Part shown: positions 14,201 through 29,298 of the stretch, piece by piece
Position numbering within the stretch: position 1 is the first letter of the stretch
How the letters are laid out: every line of letters begins with the position of its first letter
From: Tomocerus qinae
Taxonomy: Eukaryota > Arthropoda > Collembola > Entomobryomorpha > Tomoceridae
DNA length: 64,000 nt
Reading direction: 5' to 3'
Assembly: GCA_020055645.1 (NCBI GenBank)
Contig: CM034547.1
Span: forward strand, 23,584,513-23,648,512
Program-made: the position numbers and the translations under genes
Notes under the pieces: model-generated
Seen by the model: the letters and a program-made list of their open reading frames with translations, nothing else
Told to the model about the DNA's origin: nothing
Databases searched by the model: none

Positions 14201-17200
14201 TCATAATCATGTCTTGTGAACAATAACGTTGTTGGGGAGAGAGGGATCGACTTTTTCTCTGGGGAACCTGAGTTTCGGTCTGATTTTTCTCCCCGCCAGC
14301 GGCGTCATAGTGGTTGGCTGCTAGGAGACCCGCCTCCTCCTCTCACTGATACATCGCGATGGTTATGCTCCTTTTGTTACACTCCCTTGTACAACCCATG
14401 TTTCCCTGCCATCCCTCACTTACATGTCAATCAATAACACTCTCTTATCGACTTACACATGATCTCCTCCTCATAAATCCAAACACACACCGGGCTACAC
14501 TCTCTACACCTTTGCATCTTTTTTACTTATCTCCACTTCTATTACTAATACAAATACCATCCGGGTAAAGCACATAAGTAAAAGAGACACAACTCTTCTC
14601 TCCTTGTACTACTACCAGTGTATTTGTATCAACAACCACCACCTCACTTAAACAGTCAACGGATCAGACTCAGACCGAATGAAAGTTCTCCGCACTCTCT
14701 CTCCTTTCGTGTCTCTCTCTCTCTCTATGTAAAAGGCTAGGACAACCGCAACAGTCACAGACAGTCCTACGTCCTTCCTCCAACTATTACCTACGCATTA
14801 TCACTCCAGCTCAATTGCATGCTATCTCTTTTAATACGCTGCTACTCCCAGCTCACTACTCACCTTCCTATCTTTCTGCACCCTCTAATAACAATATCAT
14901 TCCATATGCATATACATCCTACCTTCAACCGCCTTTATTAAATATACAGCCTTTTCTACAATTATGTCAATGTATTTACCTTGCAGCAATCATCATTCTG
15001 TGTACTACTTCACTACACCATTTACTCTATAGTAAATACCTATTGTTTATTTACTACTAACTTTATTCCCCGATATCCACTCCTTTACGTGCATACATAA
15101 TAAATATACACTCCTGCGCTGTTCTGATTTGCAGATATCATATTTTTTAGCACGTCATTCACGAGGACCCGATAGGCGATACCCGTTCTTTTATTATTTA
15201 CACGTTTCTTTTTTCTCCATTCCCGTTCTCGTCTAAATTAACTGCTTTTCTAATATTCCACTTCCGGCACTGCTGAGTCTATTTCTCCCGATCACAAAAC
15301 TTTGAGTTATCACGATTTTTCTATATAATCGTTAAGCATTTAAGTACTAAATATTAGCTGTATTATTTGTAGCTCATTCACTCACATGCTCACATCACGC
15401 CAAAGAACTCTGCTTGACGTGACCCAGACTTTATACGTGCCAGGAGAGGAAGGGAAGTAGCGTTACTATTTATGACTCCAGCATTTTATTTCTCAGAGTG
15501 ACATAACATGTAGAAATAATGAATAAAGTGAGGAATTCATCTGTTTTATTGCTCCACTTTGTTTTCGCATTCATAAAAATACTTTCTCCTAACTCCACTA
15601 TTTATGATTTCACCCGTTTTACTGAAAATACATCGGGATAAGGTACCTAAACCTACCTCTAAATGTGCCAATAACTAATTCAATCTATTTTGTTCTATAT
15701 TGTTATGTGCAACCTACGGAGAATATTTTCTTGGTTCCTACATTATTGAATCCTAGTTATTCAGGTATATAACTCATTGTTTGGCCATAAACATATAGCA
15801 TGACATATTATTTGTTGTAAATATTTACTGCTCTGCGCCATTTATTGAAGGAGATTCCGAAAAAATTAAGGCAATATTTGCCAGTAAAACACCAAGGAAT
15901 TTATTTGTAAGCCATTTGCTGTAACGAAACAATTTTCTTTCTGCCCTTGCTTTGGTTTACGATAATATTTATATTTTTTTGAGAAAATGAGAAAAAACAC
16001 GGATACGGATGTGAGTTGATCTGCGTAAATGCCATCATCATCAAATCTGAGATATAAGATGCAGTAAATAAGAAGTGTTTGCTGTGAACTTTATGCTTAT
16101 CTTGGATATTCTGTGTCTATTGAAAGTCGAGTTATCTCCGCATTCGTATTTCATGGACATGGCATTACATCTCGTGTATACAGCGTATTGAATATATTTT
16201 GTGTGTATTTGAGGGTATAAAGCGGAGTAGGAAGGGGACTTTAGGTCGCAAGTGCCTTGGCTAAACTGATTGTGTAAAATGAAAGGAGAAAGTAGTGGAG
16301 GGAATATTATTTGTAGAGAAGAGTGTAAACGTAAGCGCGGAAGAATAGCAATTGAGTTGGTTGGGTGAAGAAAGTCTTGCGTCTAGCCAAAGTGGGAAAA
16401 GTGAACTGGGAGCGTGAACTGGAAAAGAAGCAACTCCCATTTTTCTGCACTTTGAATAGAGTTGACTCAACAAGACTCTTGCGAGTAGAAGACATGATTT
16501 CACTTGAGCTACGACGACGGGCGGACTTCTTAGCCGACTTAGCTATTCCATTCTATCTCTCTTTCACCATGGCACGGACAACTGAAACAAGACTCGTTCT
16601 TGCTCTTCCTGCGTCGACGACCACCCTACCGTCATCCCAACACACTACAATACACGACACGACACTAAAAACGACAAGGACCTAAAGTGCAATATCACTA
16701 CCACTCTACTCTGCATACAAACACACAGGCCACATAAACCCTGATATAATACGTATATTACTTATACCTACTGTATTTATTATAGGACTTTCTCTTTATA
16801 CCCAAAAGACAATTTAGTAGGACAGAATTGAGAAAGATAGTAAACGTGTGGAACAGGAAGCGTATCTTTTCCCTGCCTAACTTTATTGTTTGCTTTCTCT
16901 GTTCTTTTCATGTTCTTGTTGGTAAGGAATAAGAGGATGTCTAGTCAAGAAGATAGTTATGTTATGTTACACAGAATAATATGATGCTCTCGTGTTTTTT
17001 TCTTTTCGAGATACGACTACACTATCCTATTAACAATAAATAACTATATATACACTGCACATAACTACTTATATGCACCTATGTAAGATAAGATGTATAG
17101 CTGGCCTTATTGATGCATCGGCTTGTGCCAAGAAATCTTTTCTCCACAACTTTTCCCTGTAGCTCCGACCTCCACTTGACTGCAATTTCATTTTCCCCTA

Positions 17201-20200
17201 TATTGCAATTTCACTCGGCAATTGTGTACATCTTAGTAGAAAAGAGCTGTAGTCCATTAGGCCATTATACAATGGGTATTACATAGACAGTCTACACATC
17301 TCACTTTCCCCTGGCTTTCCTCAACTTAAGCTTTCTTGTCTCGTCCTGACCTGGCCCTCCCTGTCTCTTGCCCGGGCTTCCCTCATTCGGCCTGCGCTTG
17401 ATTCACCAAAACAAAAAAGACAAGATAGAGATACATTATACGCAAGTTAAGTCCGTAATAGCAAAGTGCGGAATGAGAGTGGGCCGTTTCTTTCTCGGAG
17501 CTACTCAGACAGACTCATTCCGCTTTCTCCACTCGCTCCGTCTGCTCGTCTGACTAACCTGAACTCAACTGACGACGATGAGCGTATGCATACGTACATC
17601 CTCTGACATGCTCATACATGCGTACATACTTTATGGACATGTGTATACATTTCCCCTTATCTGTATCACTATGTTCAATGTTCTCTCTCGACTTCACTCC
17701 TACTACTTACTTACCTAATGCCTCACCTACTCCTGCTCTTTCGTTTTCTTTCTCTCTCATACACGCTTTCCTTCTCATACCATTTACTACTCCCGTTTCT
17801 ATCTAAAAGTCTTCTTGTACTATTAATCAAATCTTCTATACTTATCCGAGGTCAATATTATTTTTGACTCTTCATTGAATCAGACGGTTTTTTGGAACTA
17901 GCAGTTCTATTTTATTTTACGAGTAGTTTGAATAAATTGCTACCGTATTAAATCGCCACTACTTACTATTACAATTATACAGATTTAATTCTAATGTTCA
18001 ATATATAGCAGATTCAGCGTTGTCTACTACATCTGGGTAAAAAATAAAATATGAGAATACGGCTAGAACATGAATATAGTTGAGATTGTAAATTCTTCTG
18101 TCCAATCAAAACGGTAGCATTAGATATAGATAGCATTTAAATGATTATTAAACAATATATATTAAGGCCGGATTTTGAAAATCGCTTGTGAAAACACTGA
18201 TTTATTTAGTGTACTATTCGCATTAACTATTATCTCATCTAACCAAAAATGCTCCAGATTCAAAAAAAATCATATGAAATTGAAATACTGAAACAAAGCA
18301 AAAGAATGTTTTGCTTATTTATTTAACAAAAAGATGAGTTTTATATTATGATACGACATTCTGGAATGAGTGAGGGAGAAATAAATAAAGAAATAAATAG
18401 GGTTAGAAATAAATCATATTTGGGTACAGATTGATAATCAAATATCGCAGGTATATTTTTTGCACCTAAATGTTACAGAGTCTGTAATAAACAAACCAAT
18501 GCTCAATAACTAAATGCAGAAGTTGTAGAAAGTAAGAAGGAAGGATGAGTAAAGTTGGTGCGCTGTTTGTCTATTGAGGAAGGGAGTGCGTAAGTCTAGT
18601 TGAGCAAATGAATTTATTAAAGTACTAGCACATTTCCAGTTTATAGTCGTTGTGGTATAGAATGAGTGCTATAAAGTAAGAAAATTAATGGTAGAGTGCG
18701 TACGTAAGTGTCTTGGGAGTTTTATGCATGAGGTGAGTGCGAGCGAGTCCAGTCTCGGCTCACCCCTGGTGTAAAAAGTTGTAAAGAGAAGTATGTAAAG
18801 TAGGAATTAAGTATAGGAGCGGATAAGTTTATTTGGTGGTGTGTGGTATAGTATTATTATCAGAGTAAACGCAGTCTGCGTTGTGTTGAACACTGAAAGA
18901 ATAATGTAATGTAATAGCATACAATAAAAGGATAGTAGTAGTTGAGGTATGCGAAGTGGTGTGGTAAATATACGATAGGTATATTCTACACTCCTTCCTG
19001 ACCATGTAGAAAACACTGTAAAGCGTAAGTGAATACATAGACATAAAGTATGCAATTACGTGGAGATAGGGAGATAGAGTAGCAAAAGCAAACGTTTTTT
19101 CGAAGTTAGTTAAATAAAGTGAAGTTTTGCGCAGAGAAGGCAAAGGTAGCCACCTAGCCTAAGAAGCTTGCCTTACTTGGCGACTAGAATTCTAGGAGTC
19201 TCGTAAAAGTAAAGGCAAAGTTGCAGAAAAACATTAAGATAATAAAACATAACTTACAGACATCAACACTAGATGTATGTCTGTGTACAGACAAGTAATT
19301 ACAATTAAAATTGACATTGAGAACTATCCCAGACTAACTAACAAGCTTGGCTCTCGCATTCCCTTGCACTATGCACTACTTGTTTAAATCATTACCTTAC
19401 CTCTACCTGTCTGTGTTATGCTATTCATCCCTGTTACGTGAGTAAGTGTGTGAATCAGCACTCTTTTTGCTATATACTATATATCCACTATATATATACC
19501 TATATAACTATATATTCTTTTACTCTGTATATAGTTATAGTTAAGTATATGAACACAAGCAGAGTACGTAACGAGACTACACTAACTAGGTACTTACAAT
19601 ATAAATTACTAACTAACTGCAAGGGAAAACTAGAATCTTTTCTTGTTCTCTAATCTATAGACTGTTGTCTTGTCAGATTTACATATCTCTATTATTACCA
19701 TTGTACTCTGTACATTTATCTGACTATCCATATTTTTATTTCCGACTACGGGCACACAAGATAATATTATTATACTGCAGATAATAATAATATGTTCGTA
19801 TTTATGTCTATGCACAGGCTTAGACGTTAGATGTGATGTGAACGGAACAAAATGCAACACAACGTGAGTTTATTATCTGAAGAGTAAAGGAAACAAGTAG
19901 AACATGAGTACATAGAGAGCAGACAGCTCGGCACGGTGCTCGTTACTTCAGCCATCCAAATTGAACTGACTGAAACTGAAATGATAGTCTTTCGCATGTC
20001 TCATCTCTTCTCTTCAGGGAATCTTGTCAATTTTTATCTTTCCTCCACTCTCATCTATTTTACTGGAGATTTTTGATTTTCCAAGAATTGATACCAAGAT
20101 AGTTGTCTACACGTGGGGATCTATAAATTACCTGCGTTGCTGTATACCTATCATGTGAATCTCTTGTACCTGTGTATATAATTTAATCACGAAATAAAAT

Positions 20201-23200
20201 AAGGTGCTTTGTTCCTTTCATGTCGTAAATGTAGTAAAACAAAATGTTGTTGTAAACTGAATCGTATGTATCTGATGGTTTTACACAGAGTTATTTTGAT
20301 TGGATTCAATTGGATTGGTATCAACGAAAGAGTTAAACATTCAAATAAGACGTTCAAAAAACACGCATAGCTAAACTCCGACACTCCTGGTGTACCTGAT
20401 CTAATATAGATACCCTAGTCATAATAATAATACTAATTCTCATCCAGATGTATTATGTTATGCATATATTTATGTAGTAAATAATAATATACATTGTCTC
20501 AAGTCATTCCATCCTGCCTAGAGAATGAAATAAAGTTATCTTTCTAGGACATAAATTCAACATTAAACCTTAGAGGATTTTATGACTCGTCGTTCGTCTC
20601 AAGATGACGAAATGGAGATTAGTTTTAGTGCTTACATGGATAGAGACACGATGGCTCTATACATGAAATGAGATTGAAAACTGAGGAGTGGAGTATGTAT
20701 AGCTCAATTGAATGTAGACATACCTTAGTAAGTGTGAGGGATAGTATAATATAGAGCAAACATAGGTAAAGTGTGGCTCACAACTGTTATTTTATATTAA
20801 GATATACGATCTGTAGTAGAAATATCTACATACAGAATACAGAGTGACATGCCTACTACATATGTATGTGCATTAAAGTGACTGCCATCCCATCCCATGC
20901 CAAATCAAACCAAAAGAGCCCAGAATCCGGAAAAACCTTTGGGAAATTAAATGCTATAGTCTTTTCTCCAGCCTAATAGATCACTAGAGATTCATCTCAC
21001 TTTATTACTTTGTCAATTTATGACTAAATCTGAGACTTGCCCAGCCCCTCCGCCCGACCTGACACTAAACTTGTCCTGCATAAAACCCTATCCGTAATTT
21101 CTGCTATCATTACATAAGTACTACAGTCAGCTAGTGCCTTTCATAAAATTTTGGTTTCAACCCCGAAGTACTCAGGGAACATGTAGGTCTTTATAAATGG
21201 AAATAACATTTTTTTGCTCCACATAATATACTGCACTCTAAATAGTAGTGTATAGGTATACTAAAAGTAGAATATGTATACATAGTAGTATAAGGTATAG
21301 AGTAATAGGATGTAAATCTAAGTCTGCAGTAGGAGCTAGCTGGGATGTGGAAACAGCAAGTGGTACAAGGACCGAAACGAAGTGTTAATCAGCAGTCAGC
21401 CACTACTCAACTGAATTTAACAACTGAGCACTCGACTCCAGTCCTATTTCATTCATGGCATTCCATATGCAGACAAGTCGGAGAAGAAGACATAGGCAAG
21501 GTCAGACTGACTGCTGACTGTTTTGAGATTTCAACGGACGGGACGTGAGACGAAGAAACTAGTAATAAACCAGCTAGAACTTTGACTAAACGAACAACCT
21601 CTGCTCTCTCTACCAGTTTTTTGGCATAAAGAGTAGCAATAAAAGGCGTAAATTTGATAAGCGGCAGGAGTTAATTGAACCAACAGAATTAATGTGAAGA
21701 GAACTCAATTAAGTTATGATTTTGACCATAAATCAGAGAACACAACGTTGGGCTTGATGAGGAAAAGGCAGGCAGCAGACGATGACAGCATAAAATGAAC
21801 ATTCTGAGTAGTATTACTATATGGTGGAGGAGATATAAGTACCTGCCCTGGATATTCGGTACAAATAAGCGTGACTGTAAAATTCTCGTCAGTCATTCTC
21901 ATCTGATGCGATGGATAATAAGATGAAATGTGTGAATGATGAGTGTGTTGTTAAATCTACACTCTATGGATGTGGTAACAAGGAATGATATTAATGCAGT
22001 AATAATAGTAAGGAGGAGTCCTTAGGAAATGGCAAGTCAGTGCAATGCATCAGGGACTGTATTTTTCAACATATTGATACGGAAGAGAAAAGAACAGGAG
22101 TTTGGTTGGATCGGATTTGCTTTTCTTGCACTTTGCAGCGGAGAGTAATGTTGATGTTGATTGATGGCGAGAACAAAAAGTTGGGGTTATAAATATTATT
22201 TCCAGTGCCAGGAGAACTTTTTTCTCTGCTAAAAGATTGGGAGATTGGTATGCGATTGAGAGATTTGGAGGATTGGTAGTTGGGAGCTCCAAGAATTCCC
22301 AACATGCGAATAAAATGGGAGAAAACTATGTGGAAAAGTGGAATTTTATTCAATTCAATGGAAGGAAAGAGTCAATTTAGTTCGCCTTCCTTCCCCTCCT
22401 CCTTTTCCTACATTCGGAAACCAATGATGATGATATACACATATGTGATCAAGTGAAAGGGAACCCAAAAAGTCCTTTTCCATTATAGACAATGGGATTG
22501 TTCTAGACTGCATTTTGTTGTAGATCGCGATCTTTCTTTTGAGGATATCATCCACAATTCACACACGAACATTGAAAGAGACATATCTCTCTATTATACA
22601 TATACATAGATTTGCACTGGCTTCTTGTCTTGATTTCCTTTCCCACATCTCTCAAGTCATGCCTAACATGCACATTGTCAGTATATACTTACTTACATAT
22701 GCATTCACAAGTGTTGAGACCCATCGTGTACTCTTGTCTTGTTTTGTCCTTCAACAAGATATTCTTTTCCTCCTTCGCTAATCCCAACTAAGCTCTATCA
22801 ATATAAATATTTGTTTTCCTTGAATTTCCCTATAGGAATCCCAGGTGTGTGAAAAGAATGAAAATTGTAAATGGCTAATCCATGCACGATAAAATCAAGT
22901 TATCAATCCGCAAATGCACAGCTAAGTATATTATCAACGATGGAAGCAATAAGTTCCTTATTTGTACAATCATTTGCAATGAGTGAACAAAGGATTATTT
23001 TTTAAACACTGCAAACCATGTATTTATGTACGAGTAAGTAGCTTTTAAATGGCTATACTACAGTTAAGGTACATATAAAGGAATACCGATATGCCAGACT
23101 TGTTTGTACTGTACTATAACTAGATAAATAATGTAGAGTGTAGGTGTGCGAATAATTCTATGTATTTAGCTAACAATATAAACATCCAATGCTGCTGAAT

Positions 23201-25251
23201 TTAGACACACTAGAATTGTATTGTTAATTGATATAAATGTACTCTGTATCATTTTACATTGTTGTGCAAATATTGTCTTTACAGTTCATCTTGAAAGTTA
23301 CGCATGTGTTAAAAAAATTCATAAGGAAAGTTTACATCGCAAAAGAAACGCAACGAAACCAATCCAACAAGATATTTTTATTTCGAACACCAAGTCACGT
23401 TAACTACTAAATATCAAAGCAACAGCAGCAGAATGTTGATGTTTTAAGTATAGTGTTAATAGTATTATGTATGTGTTAGTAATATCTATATGTGAATTTA
23501 TATTATATCAATGTGTATGTATAACAATTGTATTGTGGATTCTTCTTGTATTTTATGAGCGTGTCTATGTATAGTAGCTACCTTGATGTGCAGTAATGAA
23601 TATGTACAGTGTATGTTAGGGTGAGCTTAAAGCTATATCTAGTTAAGGTTATTTCATTAGTTAATGCACTAAGATAGATATGTAGTGCGATTCTAGATAT
23701 TTAGCCAGCACCTTGCTCCGCACTACTGGAACTAATAGCATATTTGCGATTTTATCTAATTAGAGCGTGTAAATAAAAAATGGGATTAATTATCGTATTG
23801 TAGTCTGGTTTGGCTAGCTTCAATTCAATTGTGCAAGGTAAGCTACTGGCTTAACTAGAGAATCATTCAACGTAGAATTTTATGAACTGTGAGAAATAGC
23901 GCAACTGTTTCACCAAAAATAGCACTAGCAATCAAATCAAGTTAAAATATTTCTATTATTTGTGAGACTGTGCATGTACAACGACCATGCTCTTAAATGT
24001 AACGAACTTGCATTGAATTACTAATTGTTAGCACATTTGGAATCAACTTTTTTCCATCGGCAATTTTATCTATTCATTTATTAGTATTCTCAAAGGGAAA
24101 AAATCGATAAAAATGTGTATTCATTACAGTAAAAAGTATATCTTTACATCATTCATTACGATGAGATTATAAATAAGTAAATCTATTATTTATGACTGTG
24201 TTTATCAGAAGATTAGAGATATCTTGCTAGTGCATAGTTACGATTACGATTAACTCGTTCTATCCTTCAGCTATGCGCAATAGATTGGAAATTGAGTTAG
24301 GTAGTTGACTCGCTCCCGAGCTAAATTCAATTGGCGAGATAATATACATGTTACTTATTAATTACTATTGTTATTGCTGTTCAGATTACTTTTCTGAGTT
24401 AGATTAGCGTATACTGCTGCAGATATAAAACTTCTGGGCATGTACCATATGTATGTACATATGTAGATAGGGATTTTCCTTAGATTTATCCTTTGATTTA
24501 CTAATATAGATTTTACGACATGCCCCAATCGCTTTGTTACGTTTTGCTTCGCCTTCTTTTATTTATACACCTTATCAACTCAATTCATGCAAGAAGTGAT
24601 GATAGTGCAGTTGCGTTGACAGAAGGAATTTTTACCTCCGCTCCTGTCATGCATCAATTTGGCTTTTCTGCCCCTACATACATTTATACTTACGTTAAGT
24701 GTACTTAAAACACGATTTTACATTAATTCGTACATTTATCTCCTTTTTGCATTCCACAGTCAGCGGTCATACTTCATGCTCCTTCTTATTTTCCACCGTA
24801 CTAATTATTTGCACATAAAACACACTGATTTCACATATAAAACCTCTGCAGAAAGTGTTTTATGTTTTATTCGAGATTTATACCAGTAGCACTGCTCTTT
24901 CCTGCGTGCGTCACTACATAAACTAATTTTTTTATAATGTTGCAAGTACATACTCACTGGTTGCATAAAATATAATCCACAACTGTCATGTCATTCTAGT
25001 TTAGTATGCATGTATGTACATTATCTCTATCTACAAAGATACCTTTCTTGTTTCAGATAAAATTAATATAGTACGAACTCAAACATGGATAGTACTATGC
25101 CTATATGAAATGCACAGTAGCTAAATATTTTAACTTGGCATCGCATAATGTTGGTATTATTTTATTCAAAGCCACTATGAATCACTCAACACAGTATAGA
25201 GGGTAAATTGAAAACATTTATATGTATGGATAATTAAAAGGGAGGTCCTGA

Positions 25252-25261
25252 GGGGAATTCC
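25252..25261. promoter_or_regulatory. Consensus Rel/NF-kB (Dorsal) site
   Basis: GGGGAATTCC fits the GGGRNWYYCC Rel consensus exactly. It is a single site in the intergenic interval, so weak evidence of function. Confidence 0.25.
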
Positions 25262-28200
25262 GTGATATTCAAATAGTCAAGTTGACAGTTTTCTCCCGAG
25301 GGAATGAGGGGAAAAAATAGCGGGTTCACGTGTTACCATTCCGGGCTACAAAATGGATTCCTACTATTTCTCTCAGATCTATAAAAGAGGCTAACATCTC
25401 GTATCTAGTGTATTTGTTCCTTAAGGACAAGGAAAAGAGAACGACATGTAGGTACTTAGTTACTTAGTTGGAAGAGTACAAGGCAAGGATACATCTAACT
25501 AAACTAGTAGCTACTAGCCTTCCAGGGAAAAAGAAACATACACAAATCTATTTCCTCTTATGTAGATGTATCTTGGATGAGATGTGATGCGAGGGACTGC
25601 TCAGTTGGAGCATATAGTAGGTAGGAATTTGTAGGGAAAGAGCAAAGTAAAGTCGTGTGCAAACTCCCATAGCTCCTATGTGAGATGTAATGCAATGGCA
25701 TGAGGTAGAGAACCGAATTCTTTTTCTTCTTCCGCACAGTGCATTGCATGTTAGGATATATTTGGTTTTGCTACGTCGCTTTTTATCTTGTTCCCTATCG
25801 GAGCTCTTTTTCCTGCCTATTCACAAATTCAAGTGGACCATCTTTTTGCAACATTTTCCCAGATACATACGATACACAGTCCGCCTATAAATCTTTCTTT
25901 TAGATATTACATGGCTCTTTCTTATCGTTAATGTTGTACACTGTAGCGTGTATTCGCAACTTTACCTTTCCATTCCCGTCCTTTTTTTTCTTTTTCCGTA
26001 CTTATCTCGCATTCAGCTGCAATGTTCCGTAGTACGAGTCAGAGAAAAATAGAAAACCGAAAGAGTCAAGTTCTACCTAGATCTATAGCCAACCTATCAT
26101 TTTCAAGTAGGAGCAATGTTGTAAAATCTTGTACCTTGTATTCCTAGCCGTCTAAGTGCGCTTGAGAGTAGCTACGAGCTTTATATTATTAGTATATAGG
26201 TATCTCCTATGTGATCTATGCTTATGTTTCCCACTAACAACTACATGCTCGCTCCTGTGAACCAACATTTTACTAATACAGAAGTGTTTTGTATGTATAA
26301 ACTTGTACATTCACTACATATGTATATCTATAGTGCATTGACTGCACTCTTATGTAAAAGAAATCCCAAAGACATAAACTTCCTAAATCCGGAAAAACTT
26401 TACAAAAAATCCTTTCGGAGCTACTAGAAGAAAAGAAACAGCGACGAACAAAATGCAGACAACTTGCTCAATTGATAGCCCACTCTTTTAGACTTAATCG
26501 AACGATTTTTCTGTACAAAGAAATCTCTACTCCACTACGCTTTACAATTAGTAGTCACGTAAATGCTTTATGTACTTTGTACATTTGCTCCGTTTTCGAT
26601 ACGCTCCTCCTCCATGCAATGCTTTCACTAATATTCCAAACAGTTAAAAAACTAGATGAAAAATTCTTATCAATTTATTTATTTCAGATCCTCTTTGCAA
26701 TCGTTGGGCTTTATTAATTACCATATTGGTTTTTATTCAATCTAATCATTTCCCCGAAGAATTAAAAACTAATTTTTTGCTAGACTTCTCACCACATAGA
26801 CGTGTAACCTGAGAACTATTGGTGTGTTGGTATCTAGCATGGAAAAGTTTATGCGAAATTGCTTGCGTTTATTGTTAATATAATTCTAGCTCCTTTCAGG
26901 TCGAAAGTTTGACAAGTAGGACATTTTGGAAGGAGTCGTTGTAAATGTTTCAGAAAGTATATTCTAGTATTGGACTCCACACGAGAGTAGCGTATTGCAA
27001 TGTTTAGCAGGAGTTTTAGGACAAGAACATTACAATAGTACAGTCAGGACAGAACAGAAAGAAGATTTATGCATAAAAGACGAGTCTGTTTTGTCTTGGA
27101 ACGGTGGGAAGTCTTATAAGTCACAGTTTACTGGAAAACATTGTCTATGTACATATTTAGCGGAAATTGTTCCTTCTATTTATGAGATTTTATTTGGTAT
27201 ATCCAAGAATGTCTGTTAGTTAATAAATAGTTACTAGTACCTTGTTTTGCAGTTATGTCTTCATATAGTATGCTTACTGCGTAAAACAAAGGTAGTAAAG
27301 TCTTACACGATTGTGCATAAGGAATCCTATTACTTATGAAGTTGGTGATGAATGTAAATACGTTGCAATTGTTGAATATTAAATTAAGGCAGTATCCAAA
27401 ATTGAAGTTATTAAATAATGTAAGTAGCTGAATGTGGGTAAAATATGAACACGAAGAGTGAGAGGAGGGTGTCAACATTAATAATACACGTAGGAAGGAC
27501 AATAGGAAGGAAAAACGAAATATGTATTGAATTAAAAGTTTGGTTGCTCTTATTAAAAAGTCACCGGTTGGGCCATATGCTCCTTCAGTCCTGTTCTTCC
27601 CTTCAGTCGGAGAGTTTTACATCCGTAACTTTGTATTTCCATAATATACAGGGAACAACAATATGTTTAAAATAAGTTTATAAATTCTGTCGAGAGCATT
27701 GTACGCAGACATGTCATGTCTCTTATGTAAAATATCCTTTCATTTCTCTTGAATTCACTTTCCAGCCACTACTTGACTTATTTAAATAATCCAAGTACTT
27801 TCCTCTCCCCGACTGTCACGATATTAAAAAGCGAGTCGACAACTCAACTCTATTCCACTTTGCCTCAACTAAAATAGCCCATTAAGTTAAACATATATTA
27901 TCTGCATTAGTGAGTGAAGGAATAAACTTTATTGCAGAATAGCCGAGAACATAAGTAACAGTCCTCATTTTAAAATCAAAATGAAATTTCGCCAAATGTG
28001 TTTAATGGATCCATATGAGTAGGACAGATTGATTATGTATGGAGTCAGTGCAGCCAAAATCACATTCGACTCACTCCTATGCAAAGAAAGAAAAGGGGGA
28101 AGGAGAAAGACGGAGACACCCCAGATACAGTCATAGAACGCTTACACTAACAAAAAGTTGCAACACATTCTCACTTACTCCGGTTCATATGCACAATTGA

Positions 28201-29181
28201 CAGCTTAACCATACTCGCTCTCTTTATTACGCTTTAAAACATTCAATATTGAAAGTGTAAAGTGGCTAATGTAAATTTGCACTTTACAATCAAATCAATA
28301 TCATATCCCAGCCAAAGGGAAAATTTCATTTTATTCGAATCAGTTCAACTCTATCAAACCAAAAGAAAAGTCTGCATTTTACTGCTTACACCACACGACA
28401 CGCACGTTGCCTCCTTTTCATCAACATGCTCTACTACCTTCTCTACCCTCACCCTTTACACGCTTACTGATACTTTCATACACAAAACAACAAGAACAAA
28501 CCTAATTTTATTTGTCTTTTAGGAAATCATTAGTAACTATACTTGCACCCAAACAAATATATCATCATCAATTTCAAGTGTTGTGTTTCAGAAACATAAC
28601 AATAATTTTTATTTTCCGTATATTTTATTGTTTAAAACATCAGGACCATATCACACCGAAACAAATGGGAAAGAAAAAGAGAATATGCTAAATGTTATGG
28701 ATTTTTGTGATTATTCACGCCACTAAAATGCACACATTGCGGAAATAAAACATTTCTTTTAATATGGTAGATATGAATTCTTTTATTTCAATACAGATAT
28801 AAGTGTTTGTAAATATTTATTGGAATCATCTAAATTGAGACGATAAACAATCCTATATTTCGGTAATAGGAAGAGTATTTTATTGTTGTGTGACAGAAAA
28901 TGTAAATTGAATGTTTATGTTTGTTTTCAATGTGGAAATAGTGGTTGTAGTACGCAGTATGCGTAGTGTTGATGAAAATACGGCGTGTAGGTAGTAAATA
29001 AAACAAAGAGATGGGTAAATATAGGGATGCTAGTTAATAGTTATATATGAGATGGAAATAGGAGGATAGAGTGCACGGCAGGAGAAAAGGGACGTGTGGA
29101 TAATGATTTATAGGATGAATGGGGATGACAGTGTCTTGGTGGCCGAAATCTAATGGAGGAGACAAAAGAATAGAGTCACGA

Positions 29182-29199
29182 AGTGCCCCCTGCGGGGGG
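29182..29199 (-). promoter_or_regulatory. CTCF-like motif
   Basis: AGTGCCCCCTGCGGGGGG matches the reverse complement of the classical CTCF core (CCASYAGRKGGCRS type). It is also a GC palindrome in AT-rich surroundings. It lies in the noncoding interval between the two Iroquois genes. The match is by eye; function is inferred. Confidence 0.4.
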
Positions 29200-29298
29200 A
29201 ACGAGAGGATCGGTTAGTTGATCACGGGAGGGGAAGTCAACATGACGAGAGCAAGTTGAAGAAGAGATGAGTGGCTTGGCTTGGACCAGCTTCCTTAG

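Noticed and set aside
13842-14226. 122-residue minus and 113-residue plus overlapping ORFs
   Set aside because: Low-complexity Thr/Leu and Val/Cys/Ser translations with no domain; only the shorter phase-compatible segment at 14063-14200 was kept as a weak exon candidate.
16365-16685. 106-residue plus-strand ORF
   Set aside because: No domain, no splice support, and overlapping open frames on the other strand.
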